Source: Paenalcaligenes suwonensis (lineage in GTDB: Bacteria; Pseudomonadota; Gammaproteobacteria; Burkholderiales; Burkholderiaceae_B). Taken from it: a stretch of 64,000 bases of DNA. Under the pieces are notes generated by a model. That model was not told the DNA's origin. It was given only the letters and a program-made list of their open reading frames with translations, and made no database searches. Positions 30,024 to 38,659 of the stretch are shown piece after piece (the stretch's first letter is position 1; each line of letters starts with the position of its first letter). The translations under genes and the position numbers were made by a program. The stretch lies in the NCBI RefSeq assembly GCF_011290505.1, contig NZ_JAANPV010000005.1, forward strand, positions 62,001 to 126,000, given 5' to 3'.

Positions 30024-31171
30024 TAAGGCTCCTGCTTGAGTATGATCTGCGCGCGTTGCGGCATACGCTGGTCAATGCGCGTGCGATCTCGAATATCACC
30101 AGCCAACTGGCCACAGGCAGCATCAATATCATCACCACGCGTTTTACGCACCGTAGTCACCACACCACCCTCCATCAAACGCTGTGCAAATTCGCGTACA
30201 CGCGCATGAGACGAACGTTTTAGCCCAGACTGCGGGAAGGGGTTAAATGGGATCAAGTTGAACTTGCACTTCACTTCTCGTGCAATCGCCAACAACTGAT
30301 CTGCATGCTCATCCAGATCATTAATCCCATCCAACATGATGTACTCGAACGTGATGAAATCACGCGGTGCATGCTTCAGATAACGATTACATGCTGCCAA
30401 CAATTCTTTCAGCGGATACTTCTTGTTCAGCGGCACCAGACGGTCCCGCAATGCGTCATTAGGGGCATGTAACGACACCGCCAAGGCAACTGGGCACTCT
30501 TCTGCCAGTTTATCCATGAACGGCACCACACCCGATGTAGACACCGTGACACGGCGGCGAGATAACCCATATGAGTTATCATCTAACATCAATTTCAGCG
30601 CAATCAGCACTTGGCTGTAATTCAGCAAAGGCTCGCCCATACCCATCATCACCACGTTACTGATCACGCGATCAGGCGGTGTAGCACCACCATCAGTACG
30701 GGCAGTCAGCAAATCTGCCATCACGGCACGTCGTGCGTGCCACAACTGACCAATAATCTCTGCGGCAGTCAGGTTACGGTTAAAGCCTTGATAACCTGTG
30801 GAGCAAAATGGACATGCCACGGTACAACCAGCTTGGCTGGAAATACACAATGTACCGCGGTCATCTTCTGGAATAAACACCGTTTCTACGGAGTTGTTCT
30901 GCCCCACATCAAATAGCCACTTACGTGTGCCATCCGCAGAGCGTTGCTCATGCACGACCTCAGAGGCCTGAATGATGCAATGCTCTGCCAACTGCTGGCG
31001 AAAGTCTCGTGCCAGGTCGGTCATCTGATCGAAATCGTCCACACCCCGTTGGTGTATCCAACGTTGTAACTGACGTGCGCGAAAAGGTTTCCCTCCCCAC
31101 TGTGCCACGAGGTTGCTTAGCTGCTCAGGCGAATGCCCCAACAGATTTATAGGTGTAACGACTTCAGACAT
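30023..31171 (-). CDS. rlmN: 23S rRNA/tRNA methyltransferase RlmN
   Basis: A radical SAM enzyme that methylates C2 of adenine 2503 in 23S rRNA and of A37 in some tRNAs. About 382 residues from ATG 31171 ([12 protein letters not shown]). A TTG start at 31204, touching the ndk stop, would add 11 residues. The radical SAM cluster motif is '[11 protein letters not shown]' (CxxxCxxC). The catalytic cysteines expected near the C-terminus are in 'DIDAACGQL', and the other in the SAM domain. It follows ndk by 33 bases and overlaps rodZ by one base. The pilF gene that often separates rlmN from rodZ is absent. Confidence 0.96.
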   Translation of the reverse strand: MSEVVTPINLLGHSPEQLSNLVAQWGGKPFRARQLQRWIHQRGVDDFDQMTDLARDFRQQLAEHCIIQASEVVHEQRSADGTRKWLFDVGQNNSVETVFIPEDDRGTLCISSQAGCTVACPFCSTGYQGFNRNLTAAEIIGQLWHARRAVMADLLTARTDGGATPPDRVISNVVMMGMGEPLLNYSQVLIALKLMLDDNSYGLSRRRVTVSTSGVVPFMDKLAEECPVALAVSLHAPNDALRDRLVPLNKKYPLKELLAACNRYLKHAPRDFITFEYIMLDGINDLDEHADQLLAIAREVKCKFNLIPFNPFPQSGLKRSSHARVREFAQRLMEGGVVTTVRKTRGDDIDAACGQLAGDIRDRTRIDQRMPQRAQIILKQEP

Positions 31172-31204
31172 AGGACCCGACACGATTCTTTCAATACTCA
31201 GCAA

Positions 31205-31630
31205 TTAACGGCTGAAAACCTGGCTAGCTGGGAAGAAATAAGCAATTTCAACCGCTGCTGTTTCAGGGGCATCAGAGCCGTGAACAGCGTTAGCATCAAT
31301 GCTTTCTGCGAAGTCAGCACGGATGGTGCCAGCAGCAGCTTCTTTAGGGTTAGTTGCACCCATCAACTCACGGTTTTTCAGGATTGCGCCTTCGCCTTCC
31401 AACACTTGTACGAATACAGGGCCGGAGATCATGAACTCAACCAAGTCGTTGAAGAAAGGACGCTCTTTGTGAACAGCGTAGAAACCTTCAGCTTCAGCGC
31501 GGGACAAGTGAGCCATGCGAGCAGCGATAACTTTCAAACCAGCGTTTTCAAAGCGAGATACGATTTGACCCACTACATTTTTAGCAACGGCATCAGGTTT
31601 GATGATAGACAGAGTGCGTTCAATAGCCAT
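31205..31630 (-). CDS. ndk: Nucleoside diphosphate kinase
   Basis: Exchanges phosphates between nucleoside tri- and diphosphates; 141 residues from ATG 31630 ([13 protein letters not shown]), which has GGAA upstream. An earlier in-frame ATG at 31642 is less likely. The active-site signature is '[20 protein letters not shown]', with the phosphorylated histidine in NAVHGSD. The 5' region contains a 14-bp palindrome. It is the first gene of the long minus-strand run. Confidence 0.97.
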   Translation of the reverse strand: MAIERTLSIIKPDAVAKNVVGQIVSRFENAGLKVIAARMAHLSRAEAEGFYAVHKERPFFNDLVEFMISGPVFVQVLEGEGAILKNRELMGATNPKEAAAGTIRADFAESIDANAVHGSDAPETAAVEIAYFFPASQVFSR

Positions 31631-31661
31631 GTAAAATTCCAAATAATCAAAAATCCAGCCA

Positions 31662-31675
31662 TTTCCCTAGGGAAA
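31662..31675. promoter_or_regulatory. 14-bp perfect palindrome in the ndk/valS divergent region
   Basis: TTTCCCTAGGGAAA lies 31 bases upstream of the ndk start. It may be a regulator site or an mRNA leader hairpin. There is no direct evidence for a binding protein. Confidence 0.3.
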
Positions 31676-31873
31676 GGAAAACAGCCATTTAAATCAAAGC
31701 GTTGTTTTTTTCAATAAAAACAATCACTTTTAATGCTTTTACGGCAACCAGACATTTTAGCATGCCCACGAAGCAGCGCAGCATCATAAAATAACTGCTT
31801 CAGCTTCCGATTCTTAGGCACTTGTCTGCGTTACATTCATACAACGACAAGCCGCAAAATTTTCGAATAGACA

Positions 31874-34726
31874 ATGACAAACGCATCTACAACTAGCAAT
31901 ACCGATCAATTAGCCAAGAGTTTTGAACCCAGCGACATCGAATCTCGCTGGTACGCCCGTTGGGAAAAAAGTGGTTTTTTCTCCGGTGGACAGCATGTAG
32001 CCCCCGCACCTGGGCACCAAAGCGAGGCCTTTGTCATCCAGTCTCCTCCCCCTAATGTCACTGGCACGCTACACATGGGGCACGCATTTAACCAGACCAT
32101 CATGGATGGCCTGACGCGTTACCACCGCATGCGCGGTGACGACACTGCTTACATTCCAGGCACCGACCACGCCGGTATCGCCACACAAATCGTGGTAGAA
32201 CGCCAACTCGATGCCCAAAAAGTTTCCCGACACGACTTAGGCCGCGAGGCTTTTGTAGAGAAAGTCTGGGAATGGAAAGAAAAATCCGGTAATGCCATTA
32301 CCCAACAGTTTCGTCGCTTGGGCGCTTCCTGCGACTGGGGCCGCGAATACTTCACGATGGACTCCAACATGTCCCGTGGTGTGGCTGAAACCTTTGTACG
32401 CCTGTACGAGCAAGGCCTGATCTACCGTGGCAAACGTCTCGTGAACTGGGACCCCGTTCTAGGCACAGCCGTTTCCGACCTAGAGGTAGTGAGCGAGGAA
32501 GAAGATGGCCACATGTGGGAAATTCGTTACCCACTGAGCACGCCTACCGCCGCCCTTACCCACCTAGTCGTTGCTACCACACGCCCTGAAACCATGCTGG
32601 GCGACGTAGCGGTGATGGTGCACCCCGAAGACGAGCGCTACAAACACCTCATCGGCCAAACCGTTACCCTGCCATTGGTAGGTAGAGAAATCCCCATCAT
32701 CGCTGATGATTACGTGGATATGGAATTCGGTACCGGCGTAGTGAAAGTCACTCCTGCGCACGACTTCAATGACTATGCCGTTGGCCAACGCCACGGTTTA
32801 GACATGATCAGCATCCTAACGCTGGACGCCAAAGTTAACGAAAACGCTCCCGAAGCTTATCGTGGCTTGGACCGCTTTGTTGCCCGTGAAAAAGTGGTGT
32901 ACGACCTGGACAGCATGGGTTTGCTGCAGCAAGTTAAGCCACACAAACTCATGGTGCCACGCGGCGACCGTACCGACACAGTAATCGAACCATTGCTAAC
33001 AGACCAGTGGTTTGTAGCCATGAGCAAAGCCGCACCCGCTGACAGCCTGCACCCAGGTAAAAGCATTACCGATGTTGCCCTAGAAGTGGTTGCCGACGGC
33101 CGCATTAAGTTCTACCCAGAAAACTGGACCACCACCTACAACCAGTGGCTGAATAACATCCAAGACTGGTGTATTTCTCGTCAGTTATGGTGGGGCCACC
33201 AAATCCCTGCGTGGTATAGCGAAGACGGCCAAATCATCGTTGCTCGCAGCGAAGAAGAAGCTAAAGCCAAAGCCGACGCTGCTGGCATTCAAGGCCCACT
33301 GCGCCGCGATGAAGACGTACTAGATACCTGGTTCTCATCCGCCTTGGTACCGTTTACCGATTTAGGCTGGCCTGAGCAAACGCCTGACTTGGCAAAATAC
33401 CTGCCATCCAGCGTGCTAGTAACGGGTTTTGACATCATTTTCTTCTGGGTTGCCCGTATGGTCATGATGACCATGCACATGACCGGCCAAGTGCCTTTCC
33501 ATTCAGTGTACGTGCACGGCTTAGTGTGCGACATGGAAGGCAAGAAGATGAGTAAGTCCAAGGGCAATACTATTGACCCTGTAGACATCATCGACGGCAT
33601 TGATCTGGACAGCCTGATCAGCAAGCGCACCACCGGCTTGATGAACCCACGCCAAGCACAAAGCATCGAGAAACGCACTCGCAAAGACTACCCAGACGGC
33701 TTCCCTGCCTACGGTACCGATGCGCTACGCTTCACGATGGCGGCTTACGCCACCTTGGGTCGCAACATCAACTTCGACTTAAAGCGCTGCGAAGGCTACC
33801 GCAACTTCTGCAATAAATTGTGGAATGCGACACGCTTTGTGCTGATGAACACCGAAGGTCATGTGCTGAACGGCGCAGAAACAGCCGAATTCTCGACTGC
33901 AGACCGCTGGATCAGCAGCCTACTGCAACGCCTGCACAGCAACGTGGAACGTGGTTTTAGCGAATACCGTTTTGATAACGTTGCCAACTCGCTGTACCAC
34001 TTTGTGTGGGACGAGTACTGCGACTGGTATCTAGAACTCGCTAAAGTACAAATTCAGCAAGGCACTCCAGCACAACAACTGGGCACACGCCGCACGCTGA
34101 TCCATGTACTGGAATCCGTACTGCGCCTCATTCACCCCATCATGCCCTTCATCACAGAAGAGCTATGGCAAAAAGTGGCTGAAGTTGCTGGCGTTCGCCA
34201 AGCTGGTGACGATAGCACCATCGCGCTGCAACCCTACCCTGTTGCAGACCAAAACTTGGTGGATGAAGCAGCCGAGCAAGCCATTACAGAGCTTAAGGCT
34301 CAAGTGGATGCCATTCGTGCTCTACGTGGTGAAATGAATCTGTCGCCCGCTGAGCGTGTGCCCCTGTTAGCACAAGGTGATGCAGCCGTGTTAGAACACA
34401 ACACGCCTTATCTACAAGCCTTAGCGAAACTGGAAAAAGTCGAAATCCACGCCACACTACCAGACCTGGGAGCTCCCGTTCAGGTAGTAGGCACCACACA
34501 GTTGATGCTGCACGTTGAAATTGACGTTGCGGCAGAAACCGCTCGCTTGACCAAAGAGCTAGACCGCTTGAATGGTGAAATCACTAAAGCCGAAAGCAAA
34601 CTGGGTAATGCCAGCTTTGTTGAACGCGCCCCTGCTGCAGTAGTAGAGCAAGAGCGCGAGCGCTTAAACCAATTCAGCGAAACACAAGCGAAGATCCAAG
34701 CTCAGCTCGCAAGACTGAACGGTTAA
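31874..34726 (+). CDS. valS: Valyl-tRNA synthetase
   Basis: Class I synthetase that charges tRNA-Val, 950 residues. The ATP-binding HIGH-type motif is '[11 protein letters not shown]' (near residue 72) and the second motif is '[13 protein letters not shown]' (near residue 557). The CP1 editing domain ('[19 protein letters not shown]') removes mischarged threonine, and a C-terminal coiled coil ('[20 protein letters not shown]') grips the tRNA. A single-gene plus-strand unit divergent from ndk, ending in a strong hairpin. Confidence 0.97.
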   Translation: MTNASTTSNTDQLAKSFEPSDIESRWYARWEKSGFFSGGQHVAPAPGHQSEAFVIQSPPPNVTGTLHMGHAFNQTIMDGLTRYHRMRGDDTAYIPGTDHAGIATQIVVERQLDAQKVSRHDLGREAFVEKVWEWKEKSGNAITQQFRRLGASCDWGREYFTMDSNMSRGVAETFVRLYEQGLIYRGKRLVNWDPVLGTAVSDLEVVSEEEDGHMWEIRYPLSTPTAALTHLVVATTRPETMLGDVAVMVHPEDERYKHLIGQTVTLPLVGREIPIIADDYVDMEFGTGVVKVTPAHDFNDYAVGQRHGLDMISILTLDAKVNENAPEAYRGLDRFVAREKVVYDLDSMGLLQQVKPHKLMVPRGDRTDTVIEPLLTDQWFVAMSKAAPADSLHPGKSITDVALEVVADGRIKFYPENWTTTYNQWLNNIQDWCISRQLWWGHQIPAWYSEDGQIIVARSEEEAKAKADAAGIQGPLRRDEDVLDTWFSSALVPFTDLGWPEQTPDLAKYLPSSVLVTGFDIIFFWVARMVMMTMHMTGQVPFHSVYVHGLVCDMEGKKMSKSKGNTIDPVDIIDGIDLDSLISKRTTGLMNPRQAQSIEKRTRKDYPDGFPAYGTDALRFTMAAYATLGRNINFDLKRCEGYRNFCNKLWNATRFVLMNTEGHVLNGAETAEFSTADRWISSLLQRLHSNVERGFSEYRFDNVANSLYHFVWDEYCDWYLELAKVQIQQGTPAQQLGTRRTLIHVLESVLRLIHPIMPFITEELWQKVAEVAGVRQAGDDSTIALQPYPVADQNLVDEAAEQAITELKAQVDAIRALRGEMNLSPAERVPLLAQGDAAVLEHNTPYLQALAKLEKVEIHATLPDLGAPVQVVGTTQLMLHVEIDVAAETARLTKELDRLNGEITKAESKLGNASFVERAPAAVVEQERERLNQFSETQAKIQAQLARLNG

Positions 34727-34765
34727 CGAGCACCCGCCTCTAGCCAGCGTAGCCTGCTACGTAAA

Positions 34766-34804
34766 AGCGCCCTTGGTTGTCATGACCAAGGGCGCTTTGC
34801 TTTT
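34766..34804 (+). terminator. Rho-independent terminator after valS
   Basis: AGCGCCCTTGGT and ACCAAGGGCGCT form a perfect 12-bp stem with a 7-base loop, followed by TTGCTTTT. It lies 39 bases after the valS stop and may also end transcripts from the converging gene at 34834, whose side starts with AAAA before the stem. Confidence 0.85.
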
Positions 34805-34833
34805 AAGGAGCTGCCGCTAAACGCTTCAAAAAC

Positions 34834-35358
34834 TTAACGACGAGAGCGATAAATCACGGACTCAAGCGCGTCATCAGCATAGGCACTCGCGTTGGTCAGA
34901 TGCCCATCAAAAGGCCCAAGCTTAGTAATGGTTAAGCCATTTTTGAACACGATCTGCAAGCCATGCTCAACCTCCCAATCACACCCGCACTCTAGCGATA
35001 CATAGACAGCGTTATCACCATAAGCACTGCGAGAAACCATAGGCTCAGCCCCGAACCGCACGCGCTGCCACAACTCCTCTGCAGTAGTAATGGGCGCATT
35101 ACCCTCTTCTAGCCAGTATGTTTCGGAGTCTTTGTAATAGCTAAACAGAGCGTCATCCGCCTCGCGCAACACCTTAGGGTCTGCCGCCAGAAAATTGGCA
35201 ATCGCCGCATGGAAATCCGCCTTGCATTCATCCTCGTCGTACTCCTCAAGGACAACCTCACACTCCTGATCACCCAGAACGGCAATTTCTATAGGATCAC
35301 TAAAATACCAATCCGTACTTTCATCTTTTTCCACCACACCCAAACCTGGAACTTGCAT
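34834..35358 (-). CDS. Orphan protein of the DUF6985 type, possibly immunity-related
   Basis: A 174-residue acidic soluble protein with no signal peptide or membrane segment. The C-terminal third has the pattern I associate with DUF6985: 'YVSLECGCDWEVEHGLQIVF', then 'KNGLTITKLGPFDGHLTNASAYAD'. The N-terminal part ('VPGLGVVEKDESTDWYFSDP') matches the start of the same family. Members often sit among cytoplasmic immunity genes of polymorphic toxin loci, but no toxin or secretion gene is adjacent here, so the role is open. It is followed on the same strand, 70 bases upstream, by another small acidic gene, and the pair lies between valS and a repeat island. Confidence 0.6.
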   Translation of the reverse strand: MQVPGLGVVEKDESTDWYFSDPIEIAVLGDQECEVVLEEYDEDECKADFHAAIANFLAADPKVLREADDALFSYYKDSETYWLEEGNAPITTAEELWQRVRFGAEPMVSRSAYGDNAVYVSLECGCDWEVEHGLQIVFKNGLTITKLGPFDGHLTNASAYADDALESVIYRSRR

Positions 35359-35427
35359 CCCTCTACCCCACTCTTAACAACGCACACACCCGCTCATCTC
35401 AATCGCACAACAGGCCACTAACTGTTA

Positions 35428-35826
35428 TTACGCGCTGAAATAAATACGGTTATCACCCACTTTTTTACTGAGCTCAATAAGCGTGGTCACAATAGGCACC
35501 AAGTCAGCCGGATCGCATTGTAACTCCTCAGTAGCCGCCCACTCCACAGCCAAGGACTTAATATCCGCTTCGTTTTTAGCAGCCAGCACCTCTACCAATC
35601 TCACAGGCAGCTCAAACACCTCGTACTCTTCCAATTCATCCATAGGGAGAATTTCGTGCAGATCAAAATCGAATTCTTCTCCCGCCGCAATAGAAAAGAA
35701 AATACTGATATCCAAGTCGGTAATGCCACCGAACTCATACAAATCATGGATCGTCGCAGGCTCACCCTTAGCATGAGCAATAGCATCTTTTCGAGTAGCG
35801 TAAAACAGGGTGTTTGGTAACGACAT
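35428..35826 (-). CDS. Small acidic orphan protein of unknown function
   Basis: I do not recognise this 132-residue protein. It is acidic (for example 'AAGEEFDFDLHEILPMDEL'), lacks signal peptide and membrane helices, and looks like a folded alpha/beta domain. It begins 'MSLPNTLFYATRKDAIAHAK' and ends 'GDNRIYFSA'. Its codon use looks like that of its neighbours, the ATG is preceded by GGAGCC, and it lies upstream of the DUF6985-type gene on the same strand with a 69-base gap, so the two may be co-transcribed. Pairs of small acidic orphans of this kind can be stray immunity genes; that is inference. Confidence 0.55.
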   Translation of the reverse strand: MSLPNTLFYATRKDAIAHAKGEPATIHDLYEFGGITDLDISIFFSIAAGEEFDFDLHEILPMDELEEYEVFELPVRLVEVLAAKNEADIKSLAVEWAATEELQCDPADLVPIVTTLIELSKKVGDNRIYFSA

Positions 35827-35960
35827 ATAGGTAGGCTCCGTTGGCGTAGTGATTCAGTAGTAATGCGGTAGATTCTAACCAAAATATGCGCCAAGGATCA
35901 TGTAGAGATGATGTGGCTCTATAGAGAATTACTGTGATTAGACTTTCTTGAATGGAAAGT

Positions 35961-36285
35961 GAGCTTCAAAGCCCGCTCACTCACCACTAGGCTGCCATAG
36001 CCTAAGGCTGCGAAAGTATTTTTTTATTTGAGACACCAAATAAAAAAATACTTCCATCCGCCTTTTGCTCATCGCTTGCAGAGGTTTTGAGGATGGTGAT
36101 TTCTGTGGGTGTGCGCGCTTCTGCATAAACACACAGTGTCGCGCTGACCGTACCACCCCATAAGAAAGGGCTGTAAACCTACAGTAGCAGCATGCTCAGG
36201 GGGACGGAGAGAAAATTTTTTTGATTTGGTATCTCAAATCACAAAAAATTCTTCTGCAGTTCCCCAGCATGTGCGATGAATACAG
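35961..36285. repeat. Composite repeat, second copy (A2 plus B2)
   Basis: It starts GAGCTTCAAAGCCC, matching 10087 onwards, then GCTGCCATAGCCTAAGGCTGCG, the exact 40-nt palindrome (36014-36053), TTCCATCCGCC, a diverged spacer, and the 124-bp unit at 36162-36285. The order and orientation of the parts are the same as in 10087-10530. This copy is about 120 bp shorter because it lacks the internal direct repeat and part of the spacer. Confidence 0.9.
36014..36053. repeat. AT-rich palindrome, copy A2
   Basis: Identical over all 40 bases to the palindrome at 10182-10221: a 17-bp perfect stem with centre AGACAC. Confidence 0.9.
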
Positions 36286-36362
36286 TCGTTTTCTGAACCA
36301 GCCTTGAGCGTAGCTGCTTAGCAATCATTAAGCTGCATCATGGATAAACTGTATTCGCTCTC

Positions 36363-36487
36363 AAGAAAGGGCAGTAAGCCTATCAATTGCGATACATCAG
36401 AGGAGGCGGAGGAAAACTTTTTTGATTTGGTGTCTCAAATCACAAAAAGTTGTTCCGCAGTCCCCTCAGCGTGTGCAATGAATACAG
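36363..36487. repeat. Dispersed repeat unit, copy B3
   Basis: A more diverged copy of the 124-bp unit: AAGAAAGGGCAGTAAGCC at the left, CGGAGGAAAA, a hairpin with core GATTTGGTGTCTCAAATC (about 36415-36451) and CAGCGTGTGCAATGAATACAG at the right. Here the core GGTGTCT is the exact complement of AGACACC in the A palindromes, which shows that A and B units belong to one family in opposite orientations. Confidence 0.85.
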
Positions 36488-36541
36488 CGGCTGCCCCAAC
36501 CCAGCATATGCAATAGATACAGCAGCACAAAGACTAGACGC

Positions 36542-37327
36542 TTAACCCTCAAATGGAGGTTCTCCCCCCAGCGTCGCCAAAAACGCCAAATCCTTCTTAG
36601 TCAGCGCCCCACTTTTCCACGCTGCGATCAACAAATCCGGACGGTTCTGCAAACTCAAGCGCAAGGACTGCTCTCGACGCCACTGGGCAATATGTTTGTG
36701 ATTACCCGATAACAACACATCAGGCACTGCAACACCCTCGTAATTCTCGGGACGCGTGTAGTGTGGGCTGTCTAGCAAGCCATCCAAAGACGGATGAAAA
36801 GAATCTTGCATCGCCGACTGCTCGTCATTCAGCACACCCGGCAATAAACGCACAACGCTATCCATCATCACGGCTGCCGCCAACTCCCCACCCGAGAGCA
36901 CAAAGTCTCCAAGTGAGTACTGATGCGTTACGCATTTATCAATGAAACGTTGGTCTATACCTTCGTAACGACCACACACAAAGATCGCCCCTTGCTGCTG
37001 ATCAACAATTTGCTGGGCATGGCGTTGCTGAAACACTTCACCAATAGGACTAAGCAAAATCACAGGTGCCTGTTGTGGCTCGCCCTGCTCTTGCCTTGCA
37101 TTATGCACGCTGCTTAATGCCGCTTCCAACGGCGCAGCCATCATCACCATACCCGGACCACCACCATAAGGGCGATCGTCTACAGTACGATGCGTGTCGT
37201 GTGTGAAGTCGCGAGGATTCCAAGTATGCAATTGCCACGCCCCTTTTTTATGGGCGCGCGCATTCACACCGCTGTCTAACAACGATGTAAACATTTCTGG
37301 GAATATGGTCAGTACATCAAAGCGCAT
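36542..37327 (-). CDS. trmD: tRNA (guanine-N1)-methyltransferase TrmD
   Basis: Methylates G37 next to the anticodon and prevents frameshifting. 261 residues with the SPOUT trefoil-knot core: '[12 protein letters not shown]', '[14 protein letters not shown]', and '[18 protein letters not shown]'. It follows rimM by 48 bases. In most proteobacteria the next gene would be rplS; here the transcript runs into the repeat island and no strong terminator is seen in the first bases. Confidence 0.97.
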   Translation of the reverse strand: MRFDVLTIFPEMFTSLLDSGVNARAHKKGAWQLHTWNPRDFTHDTHRTVDDRPYGGGPGMVMMAAPLEAALSSVHNARQEQGEPQQAPVILLSPIGEVFQQRHAQQIVDQQQGAIFVCGRYEGIDQRFIDKCVTHQYSLGDFVLSGGELAAAVMMDSVVRLLPGVLNDEQSAMQDSFHPSLDGLLDSPHYTRPENYEGVAVPDVLLSGNHKHIAQWRREQSLRLSLQNRPDLLIAAWKSGALTKKDLAFLATLGGEPPFEG

Positions 37328-37375
37328 GTTTATCCCTAACGGGCCAGACAGTCAGAGCACCTGCCGCCAGCAGGC

Positions 37376-37987
37376 TTAGAATCCAACCGGCCAGTTGCTA
37401 TCTAACCGCTTGGCGGCTAAATCAACTGTATGCACACACTCTTTGACAAAAGGTACCAGAATAGTCTGTCGCTTTCCTTTTGCAGAAAGCACAGGTGTAA
37501 AGCATTGGGCATCATCCAAGTTACCTTGCTCGACCTCCAGCACTGCATGAGCACCGTTATCTAGCACTTGCACCACACGGCCCAATAAGGCAGATTGACC
37601 ACCCTCTTCTTCACCGTATAGCAGGCAATCTAGTAGATCTACCCAATAGAATTCTTCTTCGTCGGCAGCGGGGAAGTCAGCACGTGACACCCATACCGTA
37701 TGCGCTTTTAATGGCTCAGACTGGTTTCGGTCATCGAAGCCCTTAAACAGAGCAACTACCGTACCACTATGCCATTTAGCTTGTTGCACCGTAAAAGGTG
37801 TAATGGACGCAGAAACGCCTGCGCCTCCGCCGTGAGCAGGAGAAACAGGCGTTTTCAGCCACCACCGTTTTGCGGTAAGCAAGGCATCGCCATCTGCAGC
37901 ATAAGGTTGAATTTTCACCCAACCGCGCACGCCATAAGCAGATACCACACGACCCAGCTCAACTAGATCATCAGGAATAACTGACAT
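37376..37987 (-). CDS. rimM: Ribosome maturation factor RimM
   Basis: Assists assembly of the 30S head and binds S19. 203 residues: the N-terminal RimM beta-barrel starts 'LVELGRVVSAYGVRGWVKI' and the C-terminal PRC-barrel includes 'FYWVDLLDCLLYG' and ends 'ILVPFVKECVHTVDLAAKRL'. An insertion rich in Gly/Ala/Ser ('SPAHGGGAGVSAS') near residue 50 makes it slightly longer than the E. coli protein. It lies between rpsP and trmD, 36 bases after rpsP. Confidence 0.95.
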   Translation of the reverse strand: MSVIPDDLVELGRVVSAYGVRGWVKIQPYAADGDALLTAKRWWLKTPVSPAHGGGAGVSASITPFTVQQAKWHSGTVVALFKGFDDRNQSEPLKAHTVWVSRADFPAADEEEFYWVDLLDCLLYGEEEGGQSALLGRVVQVLDNGAHAVLEVEQGNLDDAQCFTPVLSAKGKRQTILVPFVKECVHTVDLAAKRLDSNWPVGF

Positions 37988-38023
37988 TGCGTTGACTACA
38001 GACGATACCCAGCAACAGTCTAT

Positions 38024-38284
38024 TTAGACTGCGCTGCTAACGGTTTTAGCGTATTCTTTAACCAGACGGCTAACGGAAGGCGACAATTGCGCACCGTTTG
38101 TTGTCCAGTATTCGATACGATCCAGTTGCAGGCGCAGGTTTTCCTGGCCTTCACCACCGACGGGGTTGTAGAAGCCCAGACGCTCAATAAAGCGGCCGTC
38201 GCGGCGATCGCTACGATTTGCGGCTACTACGGTATAAAACGGACGCTTTTTGGAGCCACCACGGGCCAAGCGAATTACCACCAT
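38024..38284 (-). CDS. rpsP: 30S ribosomal protein S16
   Basis: An 86-residue small-subunit protein. The start '[20 protein letters not shown]' and '[14 protein letters not shown]' are the S16 signatures. It heads the rpsP-rimM-trmD operon; the upstream gap of about 130 bases to the TusA-like gene should hold its promoter. Confidence 0.97.
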   Translation of the reverse strand: MVVIRLARGGSKKRPFYTVVAANRSDRRDGRFIERLGFYNPVGGEGQENLRLQLDRIEYWTTNGAQLSPSVSRLVKEYAKTVSSAV

Positions 38285-38413
38285 TGATAATTCCTTTTTC
38301 TGTTAGTAAAAGTGTAAAACAAAAGAGTTTATCATCATACAGCCAGAAACGGTACGTTTGGCCGCAAAAAACAATTATAAACCCAACCGAAAACAACATC
38401 CAGCGCTTTATGA

Positions 38414-38659
38414 TCAGCGCCGCTGTAAATAATGCACCAACGTTTCCCCGTCTTCCTCTTGTTTGAGCAAAAGGTTGCCGGTTTGTGTTGCAAACGCCTG
38501 AAAATCAGTGAGTGCATGAGTATCCGTAGTGATGACCTTTAATACGTCACCACTTTGAATTTGTGCTAAAGCCTTTTTAGCCCGCAATATAGGTAGCGGG
38601 CATTTCAGGCCGGAAGCGTCTACTTCTAAAGCGACGCTTCCTATTTCTTGGCCACTCAT
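38414..38659 (-). CDS. TusA/SirA-like sulfur-carrier family protein
   Basis: An 81-residue protein of the TusA/SirA/YedF family from ATG 38659 ([13 protein letters not shown]). The signature '[14 protein letters not shown]' contains the CPxP motif whose cysteine carries persulfide sulfur. These proteins pass sulfur on for tRNA thiolation, molybdenum cofactor or sulfur oxidation. The start codon overlaps the alaS stop as ATGA, so it is translationally coupled to alaS. Which sulfur pathway it serves is not shown; the genome also has XdhC and thiosulfate dehydrogenase, which are possible but unproven links. Confidence 0.88.
   Translation of the reverse strand: MSGQEIGSVALEVDASGLKCPLPILRAKKALAQIQSGDVLKVITTDTHALTDFQAFATQTGNLLLKQEEDGETLVHYLQRR

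Larger units (their letters stand above)
35827..36541. other. Gene-free island after trmD, filled with repeats
   Basis: This 715-bp gap holds no credible gene. It contains a copy of the composite repeat (35961-36285), a further copy of its right-hand unit (36363-36487) and a short tail fragment (36500-36522). In related bacteria rplS directly follows trmD, and here there is no L19 coding sequence. The promoter of the small gene ending at 35428 must lie at its left end. Confidence 0.85.
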
